DNA of 58,063 nucleotides from Pseudomonadota bacterium (GTDB lineage: Bacteria > Pseudomonadota > Gammaproteobacteria > Burkholderiales > Burkholderiaceae_C): contig JAUNUR010000014.1 of assembly GCA_030538085.1 (NCBI GenBank), positions 1-58,063 of the forward strand, in the 5' to 3' direction. Positions 17,391 to 27,012 of the stretch are shown piece after piece. Below the pieces are notes generated by a model that saw nothing but the letters and a program-made list of their open reading frames with translations, was not told the DNA's origin and ran no database searches. The position numbers and the translations under genes are program-made. The stretch's first letter is position 1. Each line of letters begins with the position of its first letter.

Positions 17391-17549
17391 TTGCCCAGCG
17401 AGGTCATCTCCGTGGTCCGGCACGATGGGTGGGAGCGGGTGCAGATCAGTTTTGTGGGGGTATGTGGTTTTATCGCTCTTCAGTCGGGCGGTAGAGCTTA
17501 TATGTATGAGGAGTATTGGATGGCCTACTGTCTGCCAGGCGCCAACTAA
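17391..17549 (+). pseudogene. Possible gene remnant or 52-codon small ORF
   Basis: In this frame the sequence translates as a balanced, protein-like peptide containing EVISVVRHDGWERVQISFVG, CGFIALQSGGRAYMYEEYWM and a final CLPGAN stop. A stop codon interrupts the frame at 17376, and the only usable start is TTG at 17391. Base composition is AT-richer than the neighbours. I do not recognise the family. It may be the C-terminal remnant of a decayed gene; a functional micro-protein is less likely. Confidence 0.25.
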
Positions 17550-17601
17550 CGCACCGCCTTAGCGAGCGGCAATACGAAGTCTCGACGCCCATTCGGCCGA
17601 G

Positions 17602-17811
17602 CCTATTGAGAGTTTCGTCATTCAGGACAAGCCTATGTCATGCCGTCACCTCATCCCGTCATTGCGGTGAAGGCCGCAATCCACGCGGTGTCCGCAGGTC
17701 AATACCGTGTCAAGGTGACGCCCCATTGCGGCCTTCGCCGCAATGACGAGGGGATGTGAGGAGGCTTTTCTGATGGCCCGCGCTGTCGTGATTTTTGAAG
17801 ATCTCAATAGG
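17602..17811. mobile_element. Inverted-repeat element B, copy 1 (~210 bp)
   Basis: Starts CCTATTGAGA and ends TCTCAATAGG, a perfect 10 bp terminal inverted repeat. Inside lies a nested hairpin built from CGTCATTGCGGTGAAGGCCGCAATCC and its complement GGCCTTCGCCGCAATGACG. Homologous copies are at 34659-34869 and, inverted and diverged at the ends, about 52752-52921. It has no coding capacity and ends 8 bp beyond the glnD stop. MITE-like in form; no target duplication is evident. Confidence 0.6.
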
Positions 17812-17818
17812 ACGGGCT

Positions 17819-20479
17819 TCAGGCCGAGTCGGTCGCCAGCACGCTCAGCAACTCCTGCTCGATGGCCAGTTGCGTCTTGGGGTTCTGCAGCTGCGCGCCC
17901 TGCAGCAGGAACATGTCTTCCACCCGCTCGCCCAGGGTGGTGATCTTGGCCAGTTCCAGGTTGATGCCGTGCGCGGCCAGCACGCGGGCGATGCTGTAGA
18001 GCAGACCGACGCGGTCGCTGGCGATGACGTTGAGCAGCCAGTGCTGCGCCTTCTCGTCGGGCCGCAGGTCGATGCGCGGCGCGATCGGAAAGCTCTTGAC
18101 CCGGCGCGACACGCGGCCCAGGCGCGGCGGCGGCAGGGGCGTCTGGGTGTCGATGGCGGTGGGCAACTCGGCCTCGACCATGGCCTGGTATTCGTCGTAG
18201 TCGTCGGGCGCCAGCGGGTTGACGATCTGGAAGGTGTCTAGCGCGTAGCCGTCGCGCGTGGTGTGGATCTTGGCGTCGAGGATGGAGAAGCTGGCGCGCT
18301 CGAAATAGCCGCAGATGCGGGCGAACAGGTCGGCCCGGTCGCGCGCGTACACCATCACCTGCAGGCCTTCGCCCACGGGCGAGGGGCGCACGCGCACCAG
18401 CGGGCTCGGGCTGGTGTTGGCATCAGCGCCAGCAGCAACTACGCGCTGGGCCAGCTCTTGCGTGTGCCAGGCGATCTCGCCCGCGTCGTGGCGCATGAAG
18501 TAGCTGACGTTGAGCGTGTCCCACAGCCGCTGGTGCGCCCCGGGCGGCAGGGCAACTTGCGCCAGCTGGGCCAGCGCTTCGCGCTTGCGTGATTCGATGA
18601 CGGCGTTGGCATCGGGCGCACGCCCGCCCAGCGCGCGCACGGTGAGCCGGTACAAGTCTTCCAGCAGCTTGCCTTTCCAGGCGTTCCACACCTTGGGGCT
18701 GGTGCCGCGCACGTCGGCCACGGTGAGCAGGTACAGCGCCGTCAGGTTGCGCTCGTTGCCCACGCGCTGGGCGAAGGCCTGGATCACCTCGGGGTCGCTC
18801 AGGTCTTCCTTCTGCGCGATGCGGGTCATCACCAGGTGCTCGCGCACCAGAAACTCGATCAGCCGCGCATCCGCTGGCTCGATGCCGTGTTGCTGGCAGA
18901 AGCGGCGCGCTTCCATGGCGCCCAGCTCGGAGTGGTCGCCGCCGCGGCCCTTGGCAATGTCGTGAAACAGCGCCGCGATGTAGAGCAGCCAGGGCCTCTC
19001 CCAGCCCGCGGCCAGTTGCGAGCAGAAGGGGTATTCGTGCGCGTGCTCGGCGATGAAGAAGCGCCGCATGTTGCGCAGCACCATCAGGATGTGCTGATCC
19101 ACCGTGTAGACGTGGAACAGGTCGTGCTGCATCTGGCCCACGATGCGGCGGAACGCCCACAGGTAGCGCCCCAGCACGCTGGTCTGGTTCAGCAGCCGGA
19201 AGGCGTGCGTGATGCCCTGCGGCTGCTGCAGGATGGCCATGAAGGTCTGGCGGTTGACCGGGTCGTTGCGGAAGTCGCGGTCCATCACCGCGCGGGCGTT
19301 GTACAGCGCGCGCAGCGTGCGGGCCGACAGGCCTTTCAGCCCCGGCGTCTGCGCGTAGAGCAGAAACGCCTCCAGAATCGCGCGCGGCTGCTGCTCGAAC
19401 AGCTCGTCATGGGCCACCTCCAGCAGGCCATCGCGGTCGACGAAGCGCTCGTTGATGGGGCGCCGCTCGGGCGCTGGCTCGCCCTGCGCGGCGCGCAGGT
19501 GTTCCTCGATGTTCTGCAGCAGGATCTGGTTGAGCTGCATCACGGCCTTGGCCGCCCAGTAGTAGCGGCGCATCAGCACTTCACTGGCGCGCAGCATCAC
19601 GCGGCCATCGTCGGCGCGCTGATGCTGAAAGCCAAAGGATTCGGCCACGGCGTTCTGCAGGTCGAACACCAGCCGGTCCTCGCGCCGGCCCGCGATCAGG
19701 TGCAGGCGGGCGCGCACCACCGACAGCAGGGCCTCGTTGTGGCGCAATTGGCGCAGCTCGCGCGCCGTCACCAGGCCGGTGCGGTGCAGGTCCTTCCAGT
19801 GCCGGCCAATGCCGGCGGCGCGTGCTGTCCACAGAATGACCTGCAGGTCACGCAGGCCGCCGGGTGATTCCTTGCAGTTGGGCTCCAGCGCGTAGGGCGT
19901 GTCCTCGTACTTCAGGTGGCGCTGGCGTTGCTCCAGCCGCTTGGCAACGAAGAAGTCCAGCGGGTTCAGCGCGGCCATGAAGCGCTGCTGAAATTCCTTG
20001 AACAGCTTGCGGCTGCCGACCACCAGGCGCGCTTCCAGCAGCGCGGTCTGCACCGTCAGGTCAGCCGCGGCCATGGCCAGGCATTCGTCCACGGTGCGCA
20101 CGGCCGAGCCGATCTCCAGCCCCGTGTCCCAGCACTGGCTGATGAAGGTCTCGATGCGTGGACGCAGCGCCGCGTCGTGCGCCGCCTGGCTGTCGGCGGG
20201 CAGCAGCAGCAGCACGTCGATGTCGGAATGCGGAAACAGCTCGCCGCGGCCGTAGCCGCCCACGGCCACCAGGGCAGCGCGCGGGTCGAAGCCGTTGTCC
20301 CTCCACAGGGCGCGCAGGGTCTCGTCGGTCAGGTCAGCCAGCCGTGCCAGGGCACGGCGGATGCCGCGCGTGCCGGCGCTGCTGCCGCGCAACTCGTCCA
20401 ACAGGGCTTGCTTGGCCTGGCGGTGCACCACGCACGCGGCGGGCAGGTGCGGAGCGATGGGGGCCGCGTCGGTGCCCAT
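17819..20479 (-). CDS. glnD: Bifunctional PII uridylyltransferase / uridylyl-removing enzyme
   Basis: Sensor of glutamine status: uridylylates PII proteins when glutamine is low and removes UMP when it is high, controlling glutamine synthetase and nitrogen regulation. The 886-residue protein has all expected parts: nucleotidyltransferase domain with [19 protein letters not shown] (about residues 72-90), the GlnD linker domain, an HD domain with [20 protein letters not shown] (uridylyl-removing site), and two C-terminal ACT domains ([18 protein letters not shown] and [17 protein letters not shown]). The start is 14 bp after the map stop, so map-glnD form an operon, as is usual in betaproteobacteria. 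A repeat element closes the operon. Confidence 0.97.
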   Translation of the reverse strand: MGTDAAPIAPHLPAACVVHRQAKQALLDELRGSSAGTRGIRRALARLADLTDETLRALWRDNGFDPRAALVAVGGYGRGELFPHSDIDVLLLLPADSQAAHDAALRPRIETFISQCWDTGLEIGSAVRTVDECLAMAAADLTVQTALLEARLVVGSRKLFKEFQQRFMAALNPLDFFVAKRLEQRQRHLKYEDTPYALEPNCKESPGGLRDLQVILWTARAAGIGRHWKDLHRTGLVTARELRQLRHNEALLSVVRARLHLIAGRREDRLVFDLQNAVAESFGFQHQRADDGRVMLRASEVLMRRYYWAAKAVMQLNQILLQNIEEHLRAAQGEPAPERRPINERFVDRDGLLEVAHDELFEQQPRAILEAFLLYAQTPGLKGLSARTLRALYNARAVMDRDFRNDPVNRQTFMAILQQPQGITHAFRLLNQTSVLGRYLWAFRRIVGQMQHDLFHVYTVDQHILMVLRNMRRFFIAEHAHEYPFCSQLAAGWERPWLLYIAALFHDIAKGRGGDHSELGAMEARRFCQQHGIEPADARLIEFLVREHLVMTRIAQKEDLSDPEVIQAFAQRVGNERNLTALYLLTVADVRGTSPKVWNAWKGKLLEDLYRLTVRALGGRAPDANAVIESRKREALAQLAQVALPPGAHQRLWDTLNVSYFMRHDAGEIAWHTQELAQRVVAAGADANTSPSPLVRVRPSPVGEGLQVMVYARDRADLFARICGYFERASFSILDAKIHTTRDGYALDTFQIVNPLAPDDYDEYQAMVEAELPTAIDTQTPLPPPRLGRVSRRVKSFPIAPRIDLRPDEKAQHWLLNVIASDRVGLLYSIARVLAAHGINLELAKITTLGERVEDMFLLQGAQLQNPKTQLAIEQELLSVLATDSA

Positions 20480-20492
20480 GGTGGTGATGGCG

Positions 20493-21314
20493 TCAGGCAG
20501 CGGCGGGCGCCATGCCCTTGACGAACTCCGGGATCGCCGGGCTGCCGGCCGACAGCGTCAGCACCTCGTAGCCGGTGGGTGTGACCAGCACCGTGTGCTC
20601 CCACTGCGCCGACAGGCTGCGGTCCTTGGTCACGATGGTCCAGCCGTCGTTCATCTCCTTGATGTCGCGCCGGCCGATGTTGACCATGGGCTCGATGGTG
20701 AAGGTCATGCCCGGCACCAGCTCTTCGCCCGTGCCTGGCTTGCCGTAGTGCAGCACCTGCGGGTCTTCGTGGAATTTCTGGCCGATGCCGTGGCCGCAGA
20801 ACTCGCGCACCACCGACAGGCCATGGCCCTCCACGAACCTCTGGATCGCGTGGCCGATGTCGCCCAGCCGTGCACCGGGCTTGACCTGCTCAATGCCCAG
20901 CCACATCGATTCATACGTCAGCGCGCACAGGCGCTTGGCAGCGATCGAGCATTCGCCGATCTCGAACATGCGGCTGTTGTCGCCGTACCAGCCGTCGGCG
21001 GTGATCACCGTCACGTCGACGTTGACGATGTCGCCTTTCTTCAGCGGCTTGTCGGCCGGAATGCCGTGGCACACCACCTGGTTGACCGAGGTGCACACGT
21101 GGCCGGGGTAGGGCGGGTAGCCGGGCGGCTGGTAGCCCACGGTGGCCGAGCGCGTGCCGTACTTGGCCATTGATTCGGCGCTCAGGCGGTCGATTTCAAG
21201 CGTGGTGATGCCCGGCTGGATGTGCGGCGTGATGTCGTCCAGCACTTGCGAGGCGATGCGGCAGGCCTCGCGCATGCCCGCGATGCCGGCTTCGTCCTTG
21301 ATGGTGATTGTCAT
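20493..21314 (-). CDS. map: Methionine aminopeptidase, type I
   Basis: Removes the initiator methionine from nascent proteins; di-metal pita-bread enzyme in the cytoplasm. The 273-residue type I form has the [26 protein letters not shown] region, [21 protein letters not shown] with the first metal-binding aspartates, [18 protein letters not shown] with the histidine, [10 protein letters not shown] with a glutamate, and a final glutamate in [11 protein letters not shown]. It starts leftward from the intergenic region shared with purL and is followed closely by glnD. Confidence 0.97.
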   Translation of the reverse strand: MTITIKDEAGIAGMREACRIASQVLDDITPHIQPGITTLEIDRLSAESMAKYGTRSATVGYQPPGYPPYPGHVCTSVNQVVCHGIPADKPLKKGDIVNVDVTVITADGWYGDNSRMFEIGECSIAAKRLCALTYESMWLGIEQVKPGARLGDIGHAIQRFVEGHGLSVVREFCGHGIGQKFHEDPQVLHYGKPGTGEELVPGMTFTIEPMVNIGRRDIKEMNDGWTIVTKDRSLSAQWEHTVLVTPTGYEVLTLSAGSPAIPEFVKGMAPAAA

Positions 21315-21493
21315 GGGCGCAAATTATCCCATCGGGTCTTTGGACGTGCGGCCGGCAGGCCTTCAGGGCGCCGCAGCAGGCCGGTTGGCACCGGTGCGCC
21401 GGATAGAATTGAGGGCTTCGCGGCCTGCCCCAGTCAGCGGCAGGCTGCACGACCCCGAACCGCCTTTTGCCGCGCCTCATCCGGCCCTTCGAC

Positions 21494-24400
21494 GTGACCC
21501 AGCACATCCACTTCTTCGACGGCGGCAACGCCCTCAGCGACTTCCGCATCCGCCAGCTTCTGCCGCGCCTGCAGGCCGTGAATCCGGCGGTGGACAGCCT
21601 CGGCGCGCGCTACGTGCACCTGGTCAATTTCAGTGCCGCGCCGCCAGCAGCCGACCTGGAGCGGCTGACCGCGCTGCTGACCTATGGCGACCCGGCCGCC
21701 GAAGGTGCGGAAGGCGAGGTTGTCATCGTCGCGCCGCGTCTGGGCACGGTGTCGCCCTGGGCGTCGAAGGCCACCGACATCGCACGCAACTGTGGCATCG
21801 CGCTGCACCGTGTCGAGCGCATCGTTGAATACAAAATAGGTCTCAAGCGCAAGCTGGTCGGGCGCAACCAGCTATCAAAAGATGATTTGATCGCCATGGC
21901 CGCACTGCTGCACGACCGCATGACGGAAAGCGTGCTGGCCAACCGTGAGGAGGCGAGGGCGCTGTTCACCGAACTCACGCCCGAGCCGCTGGCGCACGTC
22001 GACGTGCTGAAAGGCGGCCGTGCGGCGCTGGAGCAGGCCAACGGCGAATGGGGCCTGGCGCTGGCGGCGGACGAGATCGACTACCTGCTGGATGCCTTCA
22101 CCAAACTGGGCCGCAACCCCACCGATGTCGAGCTGATGATGTTCGCGCAGGCCAACAGCGAGCACTGCCGGCACAAGATCTTCAACGCCGACTTCACCAT
22201 CGACGGCGTGCCGCAGGACAAGAGCCTGTTCGGCATGATCCGCCACACGCACGCCACCAGCCCGCAGCACACCGTGATCGCCTACAGCGACAACGCGGCG
22301 GTGATGGAAGGCCATGCGGTCGATTACTTTGAAGTCAAATCGGCCTTTGGCGCAGACAAAGCAAGCGCACGAAGCTATCAAACCGAGAGCGCCACGCGCC
22401 ACGTGCTGATGAAGGTGGAGACGCACAACCACCCCACGGCCATCAGCCCCTTCCCCGGCGCCAGCACCGGCGCGGGCGGCGAAATCCGCGACGAGGGCGC
22501 CACCGGACGCGGCGCCCGGCCCAAGGCGGGGCTGACGGGCTTCACCGTGAGCAAGCTGTGGGATTCGACGCTCGGCAAGCCCGAGCACATGGCGAGCGCC
22601 CTGCAGATCATGACCGAGGGGCCGCTGGGCGGCGCCGCGTTCAACAACGAATTTGGTCGGCCCAACCTGCTCGGCTATTTCCGCGAATACGAACTCGAAG
22701 CCGGCGGCGTGCAGCGCGGCTACCACAAGCCGATCATGATCGCCGGCGGTGTCGGCAGCATCGACGCGCGGCTGACGAGCAAGATCGAATTTCCCGCCGG
22801 CAGCCTGCTGATCCAGCTGGGCGGGCCGGGCATGCGCATCGGCATGGGCGGCGGCGCGGCCTCGTCGCTCGCCAGCGGCACCAATGCCGCGCACCTGGAT
22901 TTCGACTCGGTGCAGCGCGGCAACCCCGAGATCCAGCGCCGCGCGCAGGAAGTGATCACGCAGTGCCAGGCGATGGGCGAGGCCAACCCCATCCTGGCGA
23001 TCCACGACGTGGGTGCGGGCGGTTTGTCGAACGCCTTCCCGGAACTGACCCACGACGCCGGGCGCGGCGCGAGGTTCGATTTGCGCGCCGTGCCGCTGGA
23101 AGAAAGCGGCTTGGCGCCCAAGGAAATCTGGAGCAACGAGAGCCAGGAACGCTACGTGATGGCGATTGCGCCAGAATCGCTGCCGCTGTTCGAGGCGCTG
23201 TGCGCGCGCGAGCGGTGTCCGTTTGCGGTGGTGGGTGTCGCCACAGAGGAGCGGCAACTGGTGGTCGATGATGCGCCGCTGCCCCTCACCCCAGCCCTCT
23301 CCCCAGAGGGGCGAGGGAGTAACAACCGGGGATCGAACTCGGCGCTGGAATCACCCCCTCTCCCGCTGGCGGGAGAGGGCCGGGGTGAGGGTGGCACCGC
23401 CGTCGACATGCCCATGGACGTGCTGCTCGGCAAACCCCCGAAGATGCACCGCGACGTTAAGACCGTGCAGCGCCAGTTCACGCCGCTGAATCTGGACGGC
23501 GTGACGCTGCAGGACGCCGTGATCAACGTGCTGAGCCACCCCACCGTCGCCAGCAAGCGCTTCCTCGTCACCATCGGCGACCGCGCGGTGGGCGGCCTGA
23601 CGCACCGCGACCAGATGGTCGGCCCCTGGCAGGTGCCGGTGGCCGATTGCGCCGTCACGCTGGCCGATTTCAAGGGCTTTGCCGGCGAGGCCATGAGCAT
23701 GGGCGAGCGCACGCCGCTGGCCGCGCTGGATGCGCCCGCGTCGGGCCGCATGGCGGTGGCTGAGGCCATCACCAACCTGCTGGCGGCACCCATCGAGCTA
23801 CCGCGCGTCAAGCTGTCGGCCAACTGGATGGCCGCCTGCGGCGAACCCGGCGAGGACGCCGACCTGTACGCCACCGTCAAGGCCGTGGGCATGGAGCTGT
23901 GCCCGGCGCTGGATGTGTCGATCCCGGTCGGCAAGGACAGCCTGTCGATGCGGACGCAATGGCAGGACGGGCAGGGTGCGACGAAGAAGGTGACCTCGCC
24001 CGTCAGCCTGATCGTGAGTGCCTTCGCCTCGCTGGCCGACGTGCGCGGCACGCTGACGCCGCAACTCGACGCGCAGACGGAAGACACCACGCTGGTGCTG
24101 GTCGACCTGGGCAAGGGCCGCCATCGCCTGGCCGGCAGCGTGCTGGCGCAGACGCTGGATCAGTCCGGCTGCCCGGTGAAGGATGGCGTGCCCGATCTGG
24201 ACAGCCCTCAGGATCTGAAGGCCCTGGTGACTGCCATCAACCAGTTGCGCGCCGAAGGCAAGCTGCTCGCCTACCACGACCGCAGCGATGGCGGCCTGCT
24301 GGCGGCCGTGGCCGAAATGGCCTTCGCCGGCCAGGTGGGCATGGCGCTGAACATCGACATGCTGGTGACCGAGGGGGACGGCATCAGCGACAGCCGCGCC

Positions 24401-25705
24401 GAATACGGCGATGCCAAGAACTGGGCCAGCCAGGTCAGCGCCCGGCGCGAAGAGCTGACGCTGAAGTCGCTGTTCTGCGAGGAGCTGGGCGTGGTGCTGC
24501 AAGTGCGCACGTCTGAGCGCGATGCCGTGATGCAGGTGCTGCGCGCCCACGGCCTGAGCAAGTGGAGCCACTACATCGGCAAGACGCGCCCCGCCAGCTC
24601 GTCCATCGATATGGGCAAGGGCGCCCTGAGCATCTGGCGCGACACCAAGGAAGTGTTCAGCGCCAGCCTGCGCGACCTGCAGCAGGTGTGGGACAGCGTG
24701 AGCTGGAAGATCGCCCGCGAGCGCGACAACCCCGCCTGCGCCGATGCCGAGCACGAGGCGGCCGGGCAGCCAAACGACCCCGGCTTGCACGTGCATTTGA
24801 CCTTCGATGCGGCGCAGCCCCTCACCCCCACCCTCTCCCCAGAGGGGCGAGGGGGCAATACCAGCGCGGACTCACTCCCTCTCCCGCCTGCGGGAGAGGG
24901 CAGGGGTGAGGGCGCGCCGCAAGGCGCAGGCATCCTTTTGGCCCGCCCCAAGGTCGCCATCCTGCGCGAGCAGGGCGTCAACTCGCACGTCGAGATGGCC
25001 TATGCCTTCCACGCCGCGGGCTTCGAGCCCTTCGACGTGCACATGACCGATCTGCAGGCGGGCCGCGCCAACCTGGCGGAGTTCAAGGGCATCGTGGCCT
25101 GCGGCGGCTTCAGCTACGGCGACACGCTGGGCGCGGGCATCGGCTGGGCGCGCTCGATCATGTTCAACGATCAGATCGCTGACCAGTTCAAGGCCTTCTT
25201 CGCGCGGGGCGACACCTTCGCGCTGGGCACCTGCAACGGCTGCCAGATGTTCGCCGAGCTGGCCGACATCATCCCGGGCGCCGAAGACTGGCCGCGCTTC
25301 ACCACCAACGTCAGCGAGCGCTTCGAGGCACGCTTCTCGCTGGTCGAGGTGCTGGATTCACCCAGCATCTTCTTCCAGGGCATGGCCGGCAGCCGCCTGC
25401 CGATTGCCGTGGCGCACGGCGAGGGTTATGCCAACTTCAAGTACCGCGGTGATGCCGACAAGGTGATCGCGGCCATGCGCTTCGTCGACCACCACGGCGC
25501 CGCCACTGAACAGTACCCTTTCAACCCCAACGGCAGCCCCGGCGGCCTGACGGCGGTGACCACGGCCGACGGCCGCTTCACCGCGCTGATGCCGCACCCC
25601 GAGCGCGTGTTCCGCAACATCCAGGCCAGCTGGACGCCGCTGGACAAGAACGCGCAAAGCCCGTGGATGCAGATCTGGCGCAACGCGCGCAAGTGGGTGG
25701 GTTGA
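21494..25705 (+). CDS. purL: Phosphoribosylformylglycinamidine synthase (single-chain PurL)
   Basis: Fourth step of purine synthesis: FGAR + glutamine + ATP to FGAM. Domain order: N-terminal PurS-like part; helical linker with [18 protein letters not shown]; two AIRS/ATP domains ([57 protein letters not shown]); and a C-terminal glutaminase ([15 protein letters not shown], catalytic Cys1247 in [16 protein letters not shown]). The GTG at 21494 ([18 protein letters not shown]) is chosen because homologs begin near this motif; TTG 21467 is the longer option. The 1403 residues exceed the usual ~1300-1340, partly because palindromic repeats are read through in frame at 23282-23391 and 24818-24912, adding LTP.LSPEGRG...[11 protein letters not shown] peptides at linkers. 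No frameshift is seen. Confidence 0.96.
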   Translation: MTQHIHFFDGGNALSDFRIRQLLPRLQAVNPAVDSLGARYVHLVNFSAAPPAADLERLTALLTYGDPAAEGAEGEVVIVAPRLGTVSPWASKATDIARNCGIALHRVERIVEYKIGLKRKLVGRNQLSKDDLIAMAALLHDRMTESVLANREEARALFTELTPEPLAHVDVLKGGRAALEQANGEWGLALAADEIDYLLDAFTKLGRNPTDVELMMFAQANSEHCRHKIFNADFTIDGVPQDKSLFGMIRHTHATSPQHTVIAYSDNAAVMEGHAVDYFEVKSAFGADKASARSYQTESATRHVLMKVETHNHPTAISPFPGASTGAGGEIRDEGATGRGARPKAGLTGFTVSKLWDSTLGKPEHMASALQIMTEGPLGGAAFNNEFGRPNLLGYFREYELEAGGVQRGYHKPIMIAGGVGSIDARLTSKIEFPAGSLLIQLGGPGMRIGMGGGAASSLASGTNAAHLDFDSVQRGNPEIQRRAQEVITQCQAMGEANPILAIHDVGAGGLSNAFPELTHDAGRGARFDLRAVPLEESGLAPKEIWSNESQERYVMAIAPESLPLFEALCARERCPFAVVGVATEERQLVVDDAPLPLTPALSPEGRGSNNRGSNSALESPPLPLAGEGRGEGGTAVDMPMDVLLGKPPKMHRDVKTVQRQFTPLNLDGVTLQDAVINVLSHPTVASKRFLVTIGDRAVGGLTHRDQMVGPWQVPVADCAVTLADFKGFAGEAMSMGERTPLAALDAPASGRMAVAEAITNLLAAPIELPRVKLSANWMAACGEPGEDADLYATVKAVGMELCPALDVSIPVGKDSLSMRTQWQDGQGATKKVTSPVSLIVSAFASLADVRGTLTPQLDAQTEDTTLVLVDLGKGRHRLAGSVLAQTLDQSGCPVKDGVPDLDSPQDLKALVTAINQLRAEGKLLAYHDRSDGGLLAAVAEMAFAGQVGMALNIDMLVTEGDGISDSRAEYGDAKNWASQVSARREELTLKSLFCEELGVVLQVRTSERDAVMQVLRAHGLSKWSHYIGKTRPASSSIDMGKGALSIWRDTKEVFSASLRDLQQVWDSVSWKIARERDNPACADAEHEAAGQPNDPGLHVHLTFDAAQPLTPTLSPEGRGGNTSADSLPLPPAGEGRGEGAPQGAGILLARPKVAILREQGVNSHVEMAYAFHAAGFEPFDVHMTDLQAGRANLAEFKGIVACGGFSYGDTLGAGIGWARSIMFNDQIADQFKAFFARGDTFALGTCNGCQMFAELADIIPGAEDWPRFTTNVSERFEARFSLVEVLDSPSIFFQGMAGSRLPIAVAHGEGYANFKYRGDADKVIAAMRFVDHHGAATEQYPFNPNGSPGGLTAVTTADGRFTALMPHPERVFRNIQASWTPLDKNAQSPWMQIWRNARKWVG
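21829..21885. repeat. Possible AGCTATCAAA-type repeat inside purL (1)
   Basis: GAATACAAAATAGGTCTCAAGCGCAAGC...GCGCAACCAGCTATCAAAAG resembles the Comamonadaceae-style AGCGC/AGCTATCAA repeats in this window (22330-22382, 29575-29630, 42582-42602, 49281-49360). It is translated in frame as [18 protein letters not shown] between conserved PurL motifs. Confidence 0.4.
22330..22382. repeat. Possible AGCTATCAAA-type repeat inside purL (2)
   Basis: GAAGTCAAATCGGCCTTTGG...AAAGCAAGCGCACGAAGCTATCAAA closely follows the reverse complement of the intergenic copy at 29575-29630 (GGGCCTCC...CAGCAAGCGCGAGCAGCTATCAA). It encodes [20 protein letters not shown] in frame, just before the [12 protein letters not shown] motif. 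Confidence 0.45.
23282..23391. repeat. GC-rich palindromic repeat in frame within purL, copy 1
   Basis: Outer arms CCCCTCACCCC and GGGGTGAGGG, second arms CCCTCTCCCCAGAGGGGCGAGGG and CCCTCTCCCGC..GCGGGAGAGGG, with a variable centre. Translated within PurL at about residues 597-633 as [11 protein letters not shown]...[12 protein letters not shown]. The 95 bp sister copy is at 24818-24912; the two differ by 15 bp, a multiple of three. Confidence 0.9.
24818..24912. repeat. GC-rich palindromic repeat in frame within purL, copy 2
   Basis: Same family and same reading frame as 23282-23391. Encodes [11 protein letters not shown]...[12 protein letters not shown] at about residues 1109-1140, immediately before the glutaminase domain that begins near [14 protein letters not shown]. 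Confidence 0.9.
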
Positions 25706-25718
25706 CACGGCGGCGCGC

Positions 25719-26429
25719 ATGTTCCCGTTGAAGGCAGCCACGCGCCCGGTCGCGCGCCAGGGCCTGTGGGTGGGTTTCGCCACCGGCCTTTATGGTCTGA
25801 GCTTCGGCGCGCTGTCGGTGGCGGCGGGCCTGAACGTGTGGCAGACGTTGCTGCTGTCGGCGTTGCTGTTTTCGGGCGGATCGCAGTTCGCACTGGTCGG
25901 CGTGGTCGCGGCCGGTGGCGCGGGCGCGGCAGCCGTGGCGGCCAGCAGCCTGCTGGGCCTGCGCAACGGCTTTTACGGCTTGCAGGTGGCGCGCCTGCTT
26001 CAGCCGCGTGGCTGGCGGCGTGCCGTGGCGGCGCAGCTGACGATCGACGAATCCACCGCAGTGGCGCTGGCGCAGCCCGACGACGAGCGGGCACGCGTGG
26101 GCTTCTGGGCCACGGGCCTGTCGGTCTACCTGTTCTGGAACGCCATGACGCTGGCCGGCGCGCTGCTAGGTAATGCACTGGGCGACCCGAAGGCGTGGGG
26201 GCTGGACGCCGCCGCCTCGGGCGCCTTCATCGCGTTGCTGTGGCCGCGCCTGGGCACGCGCGCGGCACGCGGGGTGGCGCTGGCCGCCGCCGTCGTGGCG
26301 CTGCTGGCCACGCCACTGGTGCCGCCGGGCATTCCCATCCTGCTGGCGGCGCTGGTCGCCGTGCTGGCCGGTGCGCGCCCTGGCCTGGCGGGGCGCAGCG
26401 ACGTGCTGGACGAGACGCCCGCGCCATGA
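25719..26429 (+). CDS. azlC: AzlC-family transporter subunit (branched-chain amino acid exporter-like)
   Basis: A 236-residue integral membrane protein of the AzlC family, which with the small partner AzlD exports branched-chain amino acids and analogues. Family features: an N-terminal GLWVGFATGLYGLSFGALSVAAG segment, LLSALLFSGGSQFALVGVVAAGG, LLGLRNGFYGL, and TIDESTAVALAQ, then about five hydrophobic helices. It begins 14 bp after purL, so it may be read from the same transcript. The azlD start overlaps its end by 4 bases. Confidence 0.88.
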   Translation: MFPLKAATRPVARQGLWVGFATGLYGLSFGALSVAAGLNVWQTLLLSALLFSGGSQFALVGVVAAGGAGAAAVAASSLLGLRNGFYGLQVARLLQPRGWRRAVAAQLTIDESTAVALAQPDDERARVGFWATGLSVYLFWNAMTLAGALLGNALGDPKAWGLDAAASGAFIALLWPRLGTRAARGVALAAAVVALLATPLVPPGIPILLAALVAVLAGARPGLAGRSDVLDETPAP

Positions 26430-26737
26430 GCCTGTGGACCGCCGTCATCGCCGCCGGCCTGTTGTCGTGGCTGACCAAGTTCGCCGGCTACCTGGTGCCG
26501 CAGCGCTGGTTGAGCGGCCCGCTGGTGGCGCGCATCGTGGCCTATCTGCCGGTGGCGCTGCTGGCCGCGCTGGTGGCGGTGCAGACCTTCGACGTGGGTG
26601 GCCGCGTGGCCCTCGACCCACGCGCCGCCGGGCTGCTGGCGGCCGTGCTGGCGCTGGCGCTGCGGGCGCCGTTCCTGCTGGTCATCGTGGTCGCGGCGGC
26701 CACGGCGGCGGGACTGCGGGCGCTGGGGTTTAGCTGA
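26426..26737 (+). CDS. azlD: AzlD-family small membrane subunit
   Basis: A 103-residue protein with three to four hydrophobic helices (start MSLWTAVIAAGLLSWLTKFAGY, then VARIVAYLPVALLAALVAVQTF). This matches the AzlD partner of AzlC. The ATGA overlap with azlC predicts translational coupling of the two subunits. The gene is followed by a repeat region and a convergent polysaccharide gene. Confidence 0.88.
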   Translation: MSLWTAVIAAGLLSWLTKFAGYLVPQRWLSGPLVARIVAYLPVALLAALVAVQTFDVGGRVALDPRAAGLLAAVLALALRAPFLLVIVVAAATAAGLRALGFS

Positions 26738-26778
26738 TACCGTCGTATTCCAACTCCCAATCAAAACAGCAAAAAATT

Positions 26779-26846
26779 CGTCATTGCGGCGAAAGCCAGA
26801 ATCTGAGCGGCGTGTGCCAGGACACATGGATCCTGGCTTTCGCCCA
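26779..26846. repeat. CGTCATTGCGGCGAAAGCC dispersed repeat
   Basis: Left arm CGTCATTGCGGCGAAAGCCAGAATC, right arm GGATCCTGGCTTTCGCCCATAAGCG. Lies in the 275 bp gap between azlD and the dehydratase gene; the rest of that gap (26847-27012) shows nothing I can name. Confidence 0.6.
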
Positions 26847-27012
26847 TAAGCGCTAGCCCAGCATAAGTATTGCGATGCCGGCCAAGGCGGCGCGAGCGGC
26901 GGTTTTGCGCAAGGAGCAGCCTTCGGCCAGGTGGATCACGGGCACCCCACCCGCCTGCAATGGATTTTCAAAAATCCGTTCGGATCAGCTATTCAGGAAA
27001 ACCTGTCCCAAT

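Larger units (their letters stand above)
17016..17818. other. 803 bp gap: repeats plus an AT-richer gene remnant
   Basis: Holds a TGACAAATG repeat (17188-17280), a lower-GC stretch (~17285-17600) with a possible decayed reading frame, and an inverted-repeat element (17602-17811) ending 8 bp from the glnD stop. 17016-17187 shows nothing recognisable beyond the leader of the glycine-zipper gene. Confidence 0.6.

Noticed and set aside
21315-21493. A sigma-70 promoter for purL around TAGAAT near 21404
   Set aside because: A -10-like TAGAAT is present but the nearest TTGGCA is only ~13 bp upstream, too close to call a promoter.
21494-25705. purL disrupted by insertions
   Set aside because: Both repeats preserve the reading frame, no stop appears, and all catalytic motifs remain, so the gene is intact though longer.
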